DNA of 55,033 nt from an uncultured Lachnospiraceae bacterium (lineage in GTDB: Bacteria; Bacillota; Clostridia; Lachnospirales; Lachnospiraceae). Positions 1 through 8,595 of the stretch are shown piece after piece. The notes under the pieces are model-generated. The model worked only from the letters and a program-made list of their open reading frames with translations, did no database searches and was not told the origin of the DNA. Location of the stretch: assembly GCA_947626985.1 (NCBI GenBank), contig CANQUG010000018.1:1-55033 (forward strand), given 5' to 3'. Position 1 is the first letter of the stretch, and every line of letters begins with the position of its first letter. A program made the translations under genes and the position numbers.

Positions 1-53
1 TGCTGAAAAAACAATGAAAAAGAATTGAAACTACGTGGGAAGGTCGAAATTGA

Positions 54-239
54 CGAAAACCCACTTTATTAGAGGAGACTTCTTGGCAGCCCCGGACACG
101 CGCTTTGTGTGAGTATGTAGAAAGATCGGTAAGTGTTACAAAAGAGCAGGATGATATACTCAAACAGCAAAGCCTGCAGATTGAGGAACTGAGACGCAGG
201 TTTCAGGCATTGGAGAACAGAGAGGAATCCGACGTCTGA
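54..239 (+). pseudogene. Open 3' end of an unidentified reading frame, probable gene remnant
   Basis: One frame stays open after a stop at 51-53 and ends at a TGA at 237-239, giving about 61 codons without a convincing start codon or ribosome site. The second half is rich in Glu, Gln, Arg and Lys (it contains DDILKQQSLQIEELRRRF) and would form a short coiled coil. I do not recognise the family. It could be the tail of a transposase or regulator whose 5' part lies outside the window or has been lost. The following stretch, 240-430, holds nothing I can identify. Confidence 0.3.
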
Positions 240-430
240 GCTGTCTTAAAGCTGCTGTCCACATGTATTGTATCGAACCAGTATTCTGTTTTATAAATAA
301 CCGGACTGTAAAAATACGGTAAGATACTCTTCTGTCGGCTATCTATTCTGACAGCTTCCTCAAACTATAGCAAAAAATCAGAAGATTACACTGCGCCGTC
401 TTTTGCAGCACTACATACAACTCCTGTTCC

Positions 431-459
431 TTGCGAATCAGTTCCCCCTGTGTTACAAT
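431..459 (+). promoter_or_regulatory. Putative sigma-A promoter of the molybdoenzyme gene
   Basis: TTGCGA at 431-436 and TACAAT at 454-459 are separated by exactly 17 bp and lie about 50 bases upstream of the start at 513. The gene itself has an AGGAGG ribosome site at 501-506. The boxes are near-consensus but not perfect, and no operator was recognised. Confidence 0.5.
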
Positions 460-512
460 TTAAAAAACTTTGATGGTTTTCCGGGGACGACGGCAAGTTC
501 AGGAGGTTTCCA

Positions 513-2735
513 ATGAGTGAAGTAAAAATTATCCCTACCACAGGGCGGAATAACTGCGGAGGACGCTGCCGCATCTTCGCCCATGTGCAGGATGGGAGAA
601 TTATAAAATTAACCACGGAATGCGGAGGGGGAGATGAAAAGCACCCTCCGTTAACTGCGTGTGTGCGCGGTATGAACTATGATACCACCTTTCTGAATGA
701 CAGGAGGCTGCTGTATCCCATGAAGCGCACGGGGGAAAGAGGCAGCGGCAGCTTTGAGCGCGTGACCTGGGATGAGGCGCTGGATATCATTGCATCTGAA
801 TGGAAGAGGATTCGGGGGACATACGGGCCGCTGTCCACGTACAGTAATTATGCCACGGGTATTTCAGCCATGATGAGCGGCACCGGCCTGATTTCCCGTC
901 TGGCTGATCTGGACGGGGGTCTGCTGAGAAGATATAATTCCTACAGTACGGCCTGTCTGACTTATGCTGCGGAACTGATGTACGGCACCAGTCAGTCGGG
1001 AAGTACCATGGATACTGTGCTGGACAGCCGTCTGATTATTCTGTGGGGGCATAATCCCCAGGAGACGCAGTTTGATCATTCCATGCATCAGCTGCGCATG
1101 GCGAAAGAGAAGGGGATTCCCATTGTGTGCATCGATCCGCGGCGCTCCGATACCTGCAGAGTGCTGCAGGCGGAGTGGATTGGCCTGCGTCCGGCCACCG
1201 ATGCGGCGCTGGCTGCCGGGATGGCTTACGTTATCATGACGGAAAAGCTTTATGATGAGGAGTTCGTTACCCGCTGCTGTATGGGCTTTACGCCGGAATC
1301 GCTGCCGGAGGGAATTCCTGCTGACCAGTGCTATTTTGCCTATCTTTCCGGTGAACAGGATGGCGTGCCGAAAACGCCCCGATGGGCGGAGGAGATCACG
1401 GGGGTTCCGGCGGAGACCATCGTTTCACTGGCACGCCGGTATGCCCGAAAGCCTGCGGCGCTGATCTGCGGTTACGGCGCTCAGCGCCACGCCAACGGCG
1501 AGCAGGGTGCGCGGGCTCAGATCATGCTGGCCTGTCTGACAGGCAATGTGGGAATCCGGGGCGGCTGGGCGGCCGGCTCCGGTTATTATCATGCCCATAA
1601 TCAGCCGCAGATGCCGGAGGTGCATTTGCGCAGCCGCGTGTCCATTCCGTGCTTTTTATGGACGGATGCCATCGTGCGCGGCAGAACGATGACTGCGGAA
1701 AAAGACGGCGTCAGGGGAGCGCAGAGGCTGAATACCGATATCAAGATGCTTTTTAATCTGGCCGGCAACTGCCTCATCAATCAGCACAGTGACATCAATC
1801 GGACAGCTGAGATACTGAAGGATACCTCGAAATGCGAGTTCATTGTGGTAAGCGATCTGTTTATGACTTCCTCAGCCATGTACGCGGATATTCTGCTGCC
1901 GGGAATTTCCTTCCTGGAGGGAGAGAACATCACCATGCCGTGGGAGCGGGGAAGCTTCCTCGGCTACAATAATCAGGTTGTGGAGCCTCTGGGAGAATGT
2001 CGCTTTGAGTACGACTGGATCTGTGATCTGGCCCGCCGTCTCGGGCTGTATGAGGAATTTGCCGCCGGTCATGCCACTGTGCGGGACTGGCTGCGGGACT
2101 GTTATGAGAAAGTGCGTCCGCTGGAGCCGGAACTGCCGGATTTCGATACTTTTCGGCGCGAGGGAGGCCATGAATATAGAGATACTCCCAGTGTCATCGG
2201 CTTTGAGGCCCAGAGGAGGGATTTTGAGCATCACAGATTTCCCACGAGGTCGGGGAAAGTGGAGATTTTTTCTCCGGAGATATGGGAACGACATAATCCT
2301 GAAAAACCACCGCTGCCCGCCTATGTTCCCGCTTTTGAGGGACATGAGGATCCTCTGAGGCAGCGTTATCCGCTGCAGCTGATCGGCTGGCATACCCGCC
2401 GCCGCTGTCACAGCATCGGCGACAATAATCCGAAGCTGGAGCGGGTGGATCCTCAGCGTGTCTGGATGCATCCGGAGGACGCCGGGGCGCGGGGAATCGG
2501 AGAGGGCGACATGGTGGAAGTCTTTAACGATCGGGGACGGACCCGTCTGCCGGCGCATCTTTCCGAGAATCTGGTGCGGGGCGTGGCTGCCATGGCGCAG
2601 GGAGCATGGTACAGACCTGACGAGGACGGAACGGATACGAACGGCAGCATCAATGTGCTGACCACACTGCGGCCCACACCTCTGGCGTACGGAAATCCTC
2701 AGCATTCCAACCTGGTGGAGATTGTAAAGCTGTAA
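513..2735 (+). CDS. Molybdopterin-dependent oxidoreductase, DMSO reductase family
   Basis: This 740-residue protein is a catalytic subunit of the DMSO-reductase superfamily, which binds a bis-molybdopterin guanine dinucleotide cofactor and reduces or oxidises small substrates. The N-terminal region carries CGGRC (C15, C19) and C50 in TACVRG, as in DmsA-type iron-sulfur sites, but the position of the first canonical cysteine is Gly11; C37 is an additional cysteine. The motif YNSYSTAC (around residues 141-148) aligns with the DmsA segment holding the serine molybdenum ligand, so Ser145 is the likely ligand. The C-terminal third has the molybdopterin-binding fold with HTRRRCHSIGDNNP. There is no twin-arginine signal, and no neighbouring gene for an electron-transfer (DmsB-like) or membrane-anchor (DmsC-like) subunit. 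It is therefore probably a solitary soluble cytoplasmic enzyme; its substrate cannot be told from sequence. The start is fixed by AGGAGG at 501-506. Confidence 0.88.
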   Translation: MSEVKIIPTTGRNNCGGRCRIFAHVQDGRIIKLTTECGGGDEKHPPLTACVRGMNYDTTFLNDRRLLYPMKRTGERGSGSFERVTWDEALDIIASEWKRIRGTYGPLSTYSNYATGISAMMSGTGLISRLADLDGGLLRRYNSYSTACLTYAAELMYGTSQSGSTMDTVLDSRLIILWGHNPQETQFDHSMHQLRMAKEKGIPIVCIDPRRSDTCRVLQAEWIGLRPATDAALAAGMAYVIMTEKLYDEEFVTRCCMGFTPESLPEGIPADQCYFAYLSGEQDGVPKTPRWAEEITGVPAETIVSLARRYARKPAALICGYGAQRHANGEQGARAQIMLACLTGNVGIRGGWAAGSGYYHAHNQPQMPEVHLRSRVSIPCFLWTDAIVRGRTMTAEKDGVRGAQRLNTDIKMLFNLAGNCLINQHSDINRTAEILKDTSKCEFIVVSDLFMTSSAMYADILLPGISFLEGENITMPWERGSFLGYNNQVVEPLGECRFEYDWICDLARRLGLYEEFAAGHATVRDWLRDCYEKVRPLEPELPDFDTFRREGGHEYRDTPSVIGFEAQRRDFEHHRFPTRSGKVEIFSPEIWERHNPEKPPLPAYVPAFEGHEDPLRQRYPLQLIGWHTRRRCHSIGDNNPKLERVDPQRVWMHPEDAGARGIGEGDMVEVFNDRGRTRLPAHLSENLVRGVAAMAQGAWYRPDEDGTDTNGSINVLTTLRPTPLAYGNPQHSNLVEIVKL

Positions 2736-2873
2736 TATAAAATGTAAAGGGAATCATGTTTTATTTTCTGTAATCAGGAAAATTTATGAATTTGCCGCTA
2801 GCCACAGCGCCGGCATTTTGGTACAATAAGATTGCCGTATCTGTTAAACTAACATAGAAGAGGTGCGAATCTT

Positions 2874-3374
2874 ATGGTCTGCCAAAACAACAAAACAGAA
2901 AAAAGCCGGAATCAGATTTCCAGCACAGTCAGGGAACTCCAGCTCTGGAAAGAGTGCAAATCCTGGATAAAATGCGCTGCCGTGAAGTCGGATACCGTCA
3001 TGCTGCTGGTAAAATGGGCATTGAATACCGGTATCTGTGCCGATTATGTTCTGATGGACATATGGTTTGAGGCAGATCCCAGGATCGGCGCCATTCTTGA
3101 GGAAGGGCTGGATGTTATAGGCATGGTAAAGCATTTGAATCAGTGCTACAGCTATCAGGGCAGGATCTATCCCCTGTCTGAGCTGCAGAAATTTGTCTGC
3201 TTTAACGGCGGGGAGGATGATCTGGGTTCCCTCTGCGCGGCTACGAAAAGCGGGATTCCCGTGAAGCTCGTCTTTATGCGGGACCGCAGTGAAAAAAATA
3301 AATGTCTGTACCTGCTGAGCACCGACTGCAGTCTTTCGGATCGTGATATTGTAAACATTTATGGGAAAGGCTGA
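2874..3374 (+). pseudogene. IS4-type DDE transposase, central fragment
   Basis: The 166-residue frame matches the middle of IS4-family transposases (DDE group 1): CADYVLMDIWF contains the second catalytic Asp, GLDVIGMVK and IPVKLVFMRDR are family blocks, and LSTDCSLSDRDIVNIYGK is the segment just before the final helix with the catalytic Glu. The frame stops immediately after IYGK, where intact members continue with RWDIE. Both the N-terminal part with the first Asp and the C-terminal Glu part are missing, so it cannot be active. No inverted repeats or target duplications were found around it. It lies between the molybdoenzyme gene and the response regulator as a scar of an old insertion. Confidence 0.8.
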
Positions 3375-3440
3375 AGGTGAATGCGCGGAAGGTGTCTCTT
3401 GCTTCCATGCGCATGGCGGGCGTTATAAAGGAGGCATTTT

Positions 3441-4574
3441 TTGTATAAGGTACTGTTCGCGGAGGATGAGCTGCTGGTGCGGCTCGGACTGCAGAATTCT
3501 ATTCCATGGAGAGAATTTGATATGGAGCTGGCGGCGCAGGCGGAAAACGGCACGGATGCGTTCCGGCTGTTTCAGGAGATCCGTCCGGACCTGGTGATCA
3601 CGGATATCCGGATGGATGGGCTGGACGGCCACGAGCTGATCCGCCGTATCCGGGAGATCGACGGAGAGTGCGCCATCATTGTGATTTCCTGTCTGGATGA
3701 TTTTGACACGCTGAAAAGGCTGCTGCCCTACAAGCTCAGCGGATACATCACCAAGGCCAGTATGAGTATGGAGGAGATCTTTGACCTGCTGAGAGAGGTG
3801 GAGGAATATCTGGGCCGCATCGGGCGGGGCCATGCGGCTGAAGAGGAGGAGAGCACCGTCATGCAGAGGCTTTCCCGGTACCTCACCGGAGAGGAGGGGG
3901 AATGCCCCTTGCCAGGGGAGGAAAACATATCCGCCATGCTCCTGTTCCTGCTGAGCGACGAGGATCAGAAAAAGATCAACAATCTTGCCATAAAATTTGT
4001 GTGCGACCTTATCCGCCGTCAGATTCCGGACGGGCTGCTGGCGGAGACGAGCCCGAGAGAGCTTTGTCTTCTGATAAGAGACGGAGCCGGCTGCGACGAT
4101 TCGGGGATTGAGCGCGTGAACCGGTCGGTGGAAGGGTTTCTCGGTATCCGTTTCATCATCGTCAGAGAAAAACGGAGAAGCGGAATCTCCCTCCGGGAGC
4201 TTTACCGCAGCCTGAAAGACCGCGCGGAGACGGAATACGGGGAGCCGGACCGGGACAACCGTCTGGTGAATTCCGCCATTCGTTATATGTACGAGCATCA
4301 TCAGAACTCTCTGGGGCTTATGGAGATGTCGGGGGTGCTGGGGATCAGTCCCAGTTATTTTTCCCATTTGTTTAAGAGGGTGACCGGCAAAACATTTGTG
4401 GAATTTCTTAATGAGATCCGTCTGGAGGAGGCGATGAAGGAGATGAAGAGCAGCGACAGGACCATCTCGGAGATTGCCGGGAGTCACGGATTTATGAATC
4501 TGGAATATTTCAGCCGTTTTTTCAAAAAAGCCACGGGGCTCCCACCTTCCAGATGGAGGAAACGGAATCGATGA
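3441..4574 (+). CDS. Response regulator with AraC-type DNA-binding domain (YesN-like)
   Basis: The 377-residue protein has an N-terminal receiver domain (residues 1-120) with the acidic pocket at FAEDE, phospho-acceptor Asp55 in ITDIRMDG and the conserved Lys105 in YITKAS. The last about 100 residues form two AraC helix-turn-helix motifs (MSGVLGISPSYFSHLFKRVTG and ISEIAGSHGFMNLEYFSRFFK). The linker is short: YesN proteins usually have about 500-540 residues. Start is TTG at 3441, with AAGGAGG just upstream. Its stop overlaps the next start in an ATGA (4571-4574), so it is translationally coupled to the histidine kinase. By position it is expected to activate the fucosidase/ABC importer genes starting at 6717. 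Confidence 0.9.
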   Translation: MYKVLFAEDELLVRLGLQNSIPWREFDMELAAQAENGTDAFRLFQEIRPDLVITDIRMDGLDGHELIRRIREIDGECAIIVISCLDDFDTLKRLLPYKLSGYITKASMSMEEIFDLLREVEEYLGRIGRGHAAEEEESTVMQRLSRYLTGEEGECPLPGEENISAMLLFLLSDEDQKKINNLAIKFVCDLIRRQIPDGLLAETSPRELCLLIRDGAGCDDSGIERVNRSVEGFLGIRFIIVREKRRSGISLRELYRSLKDRAETEYGEPDRDNRLVNSAIRYMYEHHQNSLGLMEMSGVLGISPSYFSHLFKRVTGKTFVEFLNEIRLEEAMKEMKSSDRTISEIAGSHGFMNLEYFSRFFKKATGLPPSRWRKRNR

Positions 4575-6283
4575 AGTATATCAAGAAGCTGGACTGGAAG
4601 AAAAAACTGATGCTGTCAGTCCTGGTTTCCGCACTGCTGGTGATCCTTCTGCTGTTCAGCGCAACCTATTATTATTTTCTGGGAAAGCTTGGCGAAGCCA
4701 ACGAAAAGCTGGTTCGTCTGTCCTTTCAGGAAACGGAGAAAAATCTGGGGGACGTCATCGACATGGCCGAGATGTGCCTGAGCCGTCTTTCCAATCACCG
4801 GAGAGTATGGGAATTTTCCGAGGGTGAGTATGAGAGCCCGGCGCAGCGTTCCGTATCTGTCAAGATGCTGGTGAACAGCTTTGATGAAATGATTTCCCAG
4901 AACGGCAGTATTGAGGGATTCGGGATCTGGAACGGCGACGGGAGATGCGCCGTGTCCACCGGGGTGAAGAGCCGGACAGGCTATACCGAGGTGAGCGGTG
5001 GGATGAAGGTGCTGCTGCGCCGCTGCAGGGAAAATTATCCCTATGTTCTCTGGGTGGGCAGCGGGCAGCTGGATATTCCGGAGCAGGCTCCTATGTACTG
5101 TCTCACGGAGGAACCGGCTCTGGTGGGCCTGAAGGCCCTGGGAGAAGCCTCCGAATATCTGGAGGACAGCTACCTCGTGGTGACCCTCAGCGAGGAGAAG
5201 GTGCAGAAAAGCTTTGAACAGGTGGTATATAACGACAGCAGCGCCGTTCTGCTGGATCAGGATGAGATCATCATGTCCGCTACGGATTCCTCCCTTCTGG
5301 GAAGCCGGTTCGTGCCGGATTCCGGGAACCAGAATATCCGGTACGAGCTGTCCGGCAGAAACTGGACGCTGGTAAATATGATCCCTCTGGAGCAGTATCA
5401 GATGGAAGCCAGGGGCATCCGGAATGTGGGGATTGCGCTGGGAGTCGCCGCATTTCTTGCAATCACTCTCTTCGCCATGGTCTGGTCCCGCAGGTATGTC
5501 CGTCCCATTCAGACGCTGATGGAGCAGTTCGACAGCGTGGGAAAAGAGAACCTGGATATTCCTGTCCCGAAAAAGGAGGGCTGGCCGGAGCTGGCCAGAC
5601 TGAATGAGGAATTTTATCTGACGGTTCAGAAGCTGAGGGACTACATACGCAGGCTGCGGGAAGCGGAGCAGGAAAAGGCCGTGGAGGAGCTGCGGACCCT
5701 GCAGTATCAGATCAATCCCCATTTTCTCTACAATTCCCTGAATTCCATCCGGTGGATGGCCATGATGACCAACAGCACGAAGGTGGCGGATTCCCTGACC
5801 ACCCTCAGCCGGCTGATCATGCCTGTTCTCCGGAATCCCGGATTTACCTGGACACTGCGGGAGGAACTGCAGTTTCTGTCAAATTATGTGGAGATGATGC
5901 AGCTTCGCTACGGCAATGATATGGATTATTCTCTGGAATGTCCGGAGGAGATTCTGGGAGAAACCTTTCCCAGATTTATTCTGCAGCCGGTGATCGAGAA
6001 CTGTTTTGTTCACGGCGGCACCGCCGGAGAGGGCCGGCAGGTGATGGTCCGGATTTCCAGGCCGGACGGGCATTTTTCCGTTATGGTGCGGAATACCGGT
6101 GTTTTTATTGAGGAAGACAGGGTGAGGGAGATCAATGACAAAATCGTCCGGGAGGAGGTCCATGGCAAAAATCTTGGCCTTGCCAATGTGCACCGGCGCC
6201 TGAAGCTGCTCTGCGGGGAACAGGCGGGCATCCGTCTTGAGTCGGAGCCGGAAACCGGCGTGACGGTGCGGATGAATTTTTAA
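4571..6283 (+). CDS. Sensor histidine kinase, YesM/LytS-like
   Basis: This is the membrane kinase partner of the preceding regulator, 570 residues. It has a first membrane helix at about residues 13-36, an extracellular sensor of about 250 residues, a second helix at about 286-305, a HAMP linker beginning RRYVRPIQ, then a His_kinase domain with YQINPHFLYNSLNS (phospho-acceptor about His384) and a HATPase domain with LQPVIENCFVHG and GKNLGLANVHRRL. I chose ATG 4571 over the upstream in-frame ATG 4553 because GGAGG at 4555-4559 fits 4571 and the start overlaps the regulator stop. The sensor domain probably reads an extracellular sugar or a sugar-loaded binding protein, as inferred for the family; the ligand is not visible. 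Confidence 0.9.
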   Translation: MKYIKKLDWKKKLMLSVLVSALLVILLLFSATYYYFLGKLGEANEKLVRLSFQETEKNLGDVIDMAEMCLSRLSNHRRVWEFSEGEYESPAQRSVSVKMLVNSFDEMISQNGSIEGFGIWNGDGRCAVSTGVKSRTGYTEVSGGMKVLLRRCRENYPYVLWVGSGQLDIPEQAPMYCLTEEPALVGLKALGEASEYLEDSYLVVTLSEEKVQKSFEQVVYNDSSAVLLDQDEIIMSATDSSLLGSRFVPDSGNQNIRYELSGRNWTLVNMIPLEQYQMEARGIRNVGIALGVAAFLAITLFAMVWSRRYVRPIQTLMEQFDSVGKENLDIPVPKKEGWPELARLNEEFYLTVQKLRDYIRRLREAEQEKAVEELRTLQYQINPHFLYNSLNSIRWMAMMTNSTKVADSLTTLSRLIMPVLRNPGFTWTLREELQFLSNYVEMMQLRYGNDMDYSLECPEEILGETFPRFILQPVIENCFVHGGTAGEGRQVMVRISRPDGHFSVMVRNTGVFIEEDRVREINDKIVREEVHGKNLGLANVHRRLKLLCGEQAGIRLESEPETGVTVRMNF

Positions 6284-6305
6284 ACAGAATAGAAAAGCGC
6301 GGTCT

Positions 6306-6356
6306 GCCGCTGCAGAGGAACGGAGAAAATGCCCCGGGATTCTGCAGCGGCTTTTT
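6306..6356 (+). terminator. Rho-independent terminator after the two-component genes
   Basis: GCCGCTGCAG (6306-6315) pairs perfectly with CTGCAGCGGC (6342-6351), followed by five T. It ends the regulator/kinase transcript and isolates it from the importer operon starting at 6717. Confidence 0.75.
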
Positions 6357-6477
6357 AATGCTTTTTCGTTTCGTATCTCAAAGACCGTGAATAATGTACA
6401 TATACTGACGACGGATATACCTGCGGCTATAAAAAACACAAAAAGAAGGAACTGACACTCCGGATATCATGTGTAAT

Positions 6478-6513
6478 TTGACCAATTTAATGATAAACCT
6501 AAAAATTGGTCAA
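6478..6513. promoter_or_regulatory. Perfect 11-bp inverted repeat upstream of the fucosidase operon, candidate operator
   Basis: TTGACCAATTT at 6478-6488 and AAATTGGTCAA at 6503-6513 are exact reverse complements separated by 14 bases. There is no T-run, and AT-rich arms make a terminator unlikely. It lies about 65 bases upstream of the proposed promoter boxes. Centre-to-centre spacing of about 25 bp (two to two and a half helical turns) suits binding by a dimer, for example the AraC-type regulator at 3441. Apart from this site and the promoter, the 6357-6716 gap shows nothing recognisable. Confidence 0.5.
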
Positions 6514-6575
6514 GTTTATATTTGCACAGCTTTTAAAAACAGCCATAAAATTCAAAAACTTCAAAAAATAGGTCA

Positions 6576-6604
6576 TTCAATTCCCGTAAAAGATAAGATA
6601 GAAT
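6576..6604 (+). promoter_or_regulatory. Putative promoter of the fucosidase/ABC importer operon
   Basis: TTCAAT (6576-6581) and TAGAAT (6599-6604) are 17 bp apart. The -35 box is poor and the -10 box good, as is usual for activator-dependent promoters. The leader to the start at 6717 would be about 105 bases. Confidence 0.4.
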
Positions 6605-6716
6605 GAAAGCTATCTAATAATAAACGGTCTGAAGGCAAAAAAATCCAATTTTATTGCGGAAAAGGAACGGCAGGGATTTTTGACGGGAGGGCCGTAAATA
6701 TAAGGAGGAGGAAGAA

Positions 6717-8447
6717 ATGAGTAAAAGAAAAATGATGAGCGTGCTGCTCGGCGCTGTGATGGCCGCGGGAACTCTCAGCGTGAGCGTACCGGTGTTCGCC
6801 GAAGAGGCGGGACCGGATGTGTCCCAGCATGTGGACATTACCATCGGCGGTATCAATGTGGGAGACTCGGAATCCAGTGACAGATGGCCCAATGAGGTGG
6901 TGGACCTGATCGAGGAAAAGTTCAATGTCACCTTAAAGTGCGTGGCCTACGACAATGAAAGCCTGAACCTGGACCTTTCCGGCGGCACCACTGCGGATAT
7001 CGTTCAGATCAACGACGATCATATCGAAAGCGTGGTCAGGGGAAAGCATGCGGTGAATCTTGAGGATTACGCCGATATCGCCACGAATATTTTTTCTGAC
7101 GATATGGCGTTCCGGAATGAAATCCTGAAGGCCTACAAGAGCAATGATGAAGGCGTTCAGTACTTCGTTACGCCCCGTGTCACCTTCGCGGATACGGTGA
7201 TCAATTACGGAACGGTTCTGAATAACGGCTATATCGTGCGGTATGACCTTTATAAGGAGATCGGATGCCCGGATATCACGAATGACGACGAGTATATCGA
7301 AGCTCTGAAAGCCATGAAGGAGATTTATCCCGAGACCGAGGACGGGCTTCCCACCTACGCCATGAGCGTTTACAACGACTCTCAGCTTCACGCGTACTTC
7401 TACAAGGGCTGTCTGTCCGAGGGCTACAGTAACCTGGAAGGCGGCATCTACGTGCAGAACGCGGTTACCAATGAGCTGGTGCCGGATCTGTACGATGTAG
7501 GCGTGGAGAGCGATACTCCCTTCTGGGCAGGCGTGAAATTTTACAATAAGCTGTATCGGGAAGGACTGCTGGATCCCGATGTGTTCATTACCAAGTCCGA
7601 GGATATCCAGGAGAAATATGACAAGGGCCAGTATCTGGGCGGCGTTGTAAACTGGTATTACGGCAACTATAACAGCCTCCAGAGGGCCGCGGATCCCGAG
7701 ACGCTGAAGGAGTATATTACCCTTCCGTCTCACCTGGGCTGGGCCAACGAGAAAAACCTGGCCGGCTGGTTCGGTAAATACTTTTTCGTATCCTCCCATT
7801 CTCCCAATGCGGAGCGCGCGGTGATGATCCTGGATTATCTTCAGGGCGAGGAGTGCTCCAGAATCGTGGACTCCGGTACGGATACGAGATGGGGCGTGAA
7901 TGAGGACGGCGTGGCTGCTCTGACAGAGGATACGCTGGATCTGAAGACAAACGGCGCGCGTTTGGATGAGTACAATAAGAGCGGTATCAACGCTCCGTTC
8001 CTCAGCGATATGGTTGGAGAGGATCACCACAATTTTGCGGACGACGGAAGCCGTGTGGATCTGTGGTACGCCGATGACGTGCTGGCGAAAAGCATGACCT
8101 TTGCAGAGAGGGATCTGTGTGAAACTCTTGGTCTGGAGATACCCAGCGACATGCTGAAAAAGCATGTGGAGGCCGGCGTGAGCATCGACCTGGGCAGCCA
8201 GATCACTGCGATCCAGCTGGGCATGCCTACCACTCCCCGTGATATCGTTCGTATTGACAGCAACTGTGAAGAGCTTACGCTTTCCGCTCTTCCCGGTCTG
8301 GTACAGGCAGAGTCCGACGAAGAGTTCGCAGCTGCTAAGGAAGCTCTGGTTCAGCAGCTGAAGGACGCCGGCGCGGAAGATTCCGTGGCATGGTGGACAG
8401 AGGCATGGAAGAGTGCCAGAGAAACCATCGAGGGAATGCTGCAGTAA
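6717..8447 (+). CDS. Carbohydrate ABC importer, extracellular solute-binding protein
   Basis: The 576-residue product has a Sec signal peptide (MSKRKMMSVLLGAVMAAG, cleavage probably after VFA at residue 28) and a large periplasmic-binding-protein fold of the family associated with LplB/LplC-type permeases (residues such as GWFGKYFFVSSHS and AWWTEAWKSARETIEGML near the end). The signal peptide has no lipobox cysteine, which is unusual for a binding protein of a single-membrane bacterium. It begins an operon with two permeases and a GH29 fucosidase, so its ligand is probably a fucose-containing oligosaccharide (inference from context). GGAGGAGGAAG precedes the ATG. Confidence 0.85.
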   Translation: MSKRKMMSVLLGAVMAAGTLSVSVPVFAEEAGPDVSQHVDITIGGINVGDSESSDRWPNEVVDLIEEKFNVTLKCVAYDNESLNLDLSGGTTADIVQINDDHIESVVRGKHAVNLEDYADIATNIFSDDMAFRNEILKAYKSNDEGVQYFVTPRVTFADTVINYGTVLNNGYIVRYDLYKEIGCPDITNDDEYIEALKAMKEIYPETEDGLPTYAMSVYNDSQLHAYFYKGCLSEGYSNLEGGIYVQNAVTNELVPDLYDVGVESDTPFWAGVKFYNKLYREGLLDPDVFITKSEDIQEKYDKGQYLGGVVNWYYGNYNSLQRAADPETLKEYITLPSHLGWANEKNLAGWFGKYFFVSSHSPNAERAVMILDYLQGEECSRIVDSGTDTRWGVNEDGVAALTEDTLDLKTNGARLDEYNKSGINAPFLSDMVGEDHHNFADDGSRVDLWYADDVLAKSMTFAERDLCETLGLEIPSDMLKKHVEAGVSIDLGSQITAIQLGMPTTPRDIVRIDSNCEELTLSALPGLVQAESDEEFAAAKEALVQQLKDAGAEDSVAWWTEAWKSARETIEGMLQ

Positions 8448-8464
8448 TATGGAAAAAATGATCT

Positions 8465-8552
8465 GCCGGCCCATTGGGGCCGGCGGAGAGAAGGAGAACA
8501 GGCGCTGCCGCTTACAGAATTGAAAAATTCGGTGGCGGCGCTTGTTTTCCTT
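8465..8552 (+). terminator. Two intercistronic hairpins, the second an attenuator-like terminator
   Basis: The first hairpin is GCCGGCCC / GGGCCGGC (8465-8484) with an ATTG loop and no T-run. The second pairs about 13 positions between 8499-8511 and 8531-8544 (with G-U pairs) and is followed by TTTTCCTTT. They lie between the binding-protein and permease genes. Such structures commonly protect the upstream mRNA and reduce read-through, which would give more binding protein than permease. Confidence 0.6.
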
Positions 8553-8558
8553 TAGACT

Positions 8559-8574
8559 CTTAACGGCCGTTAAG
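8559..8574. promoter_or_regulatory. 16-bp perfect palindrome before the first permease gene
   Basis: CTTAACGGCCGTTAAG is self-complementary over all 16 bases and ends 8 bases before the AGGAGG of the permease gene. It could be a protein operator or a translation-modulating hairpin. No matching second copy was seen near the other operons. Confidence 0.35.
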
Positions 8575-8595
8575 AAGTTCAGAAAGGAGGTTTTC

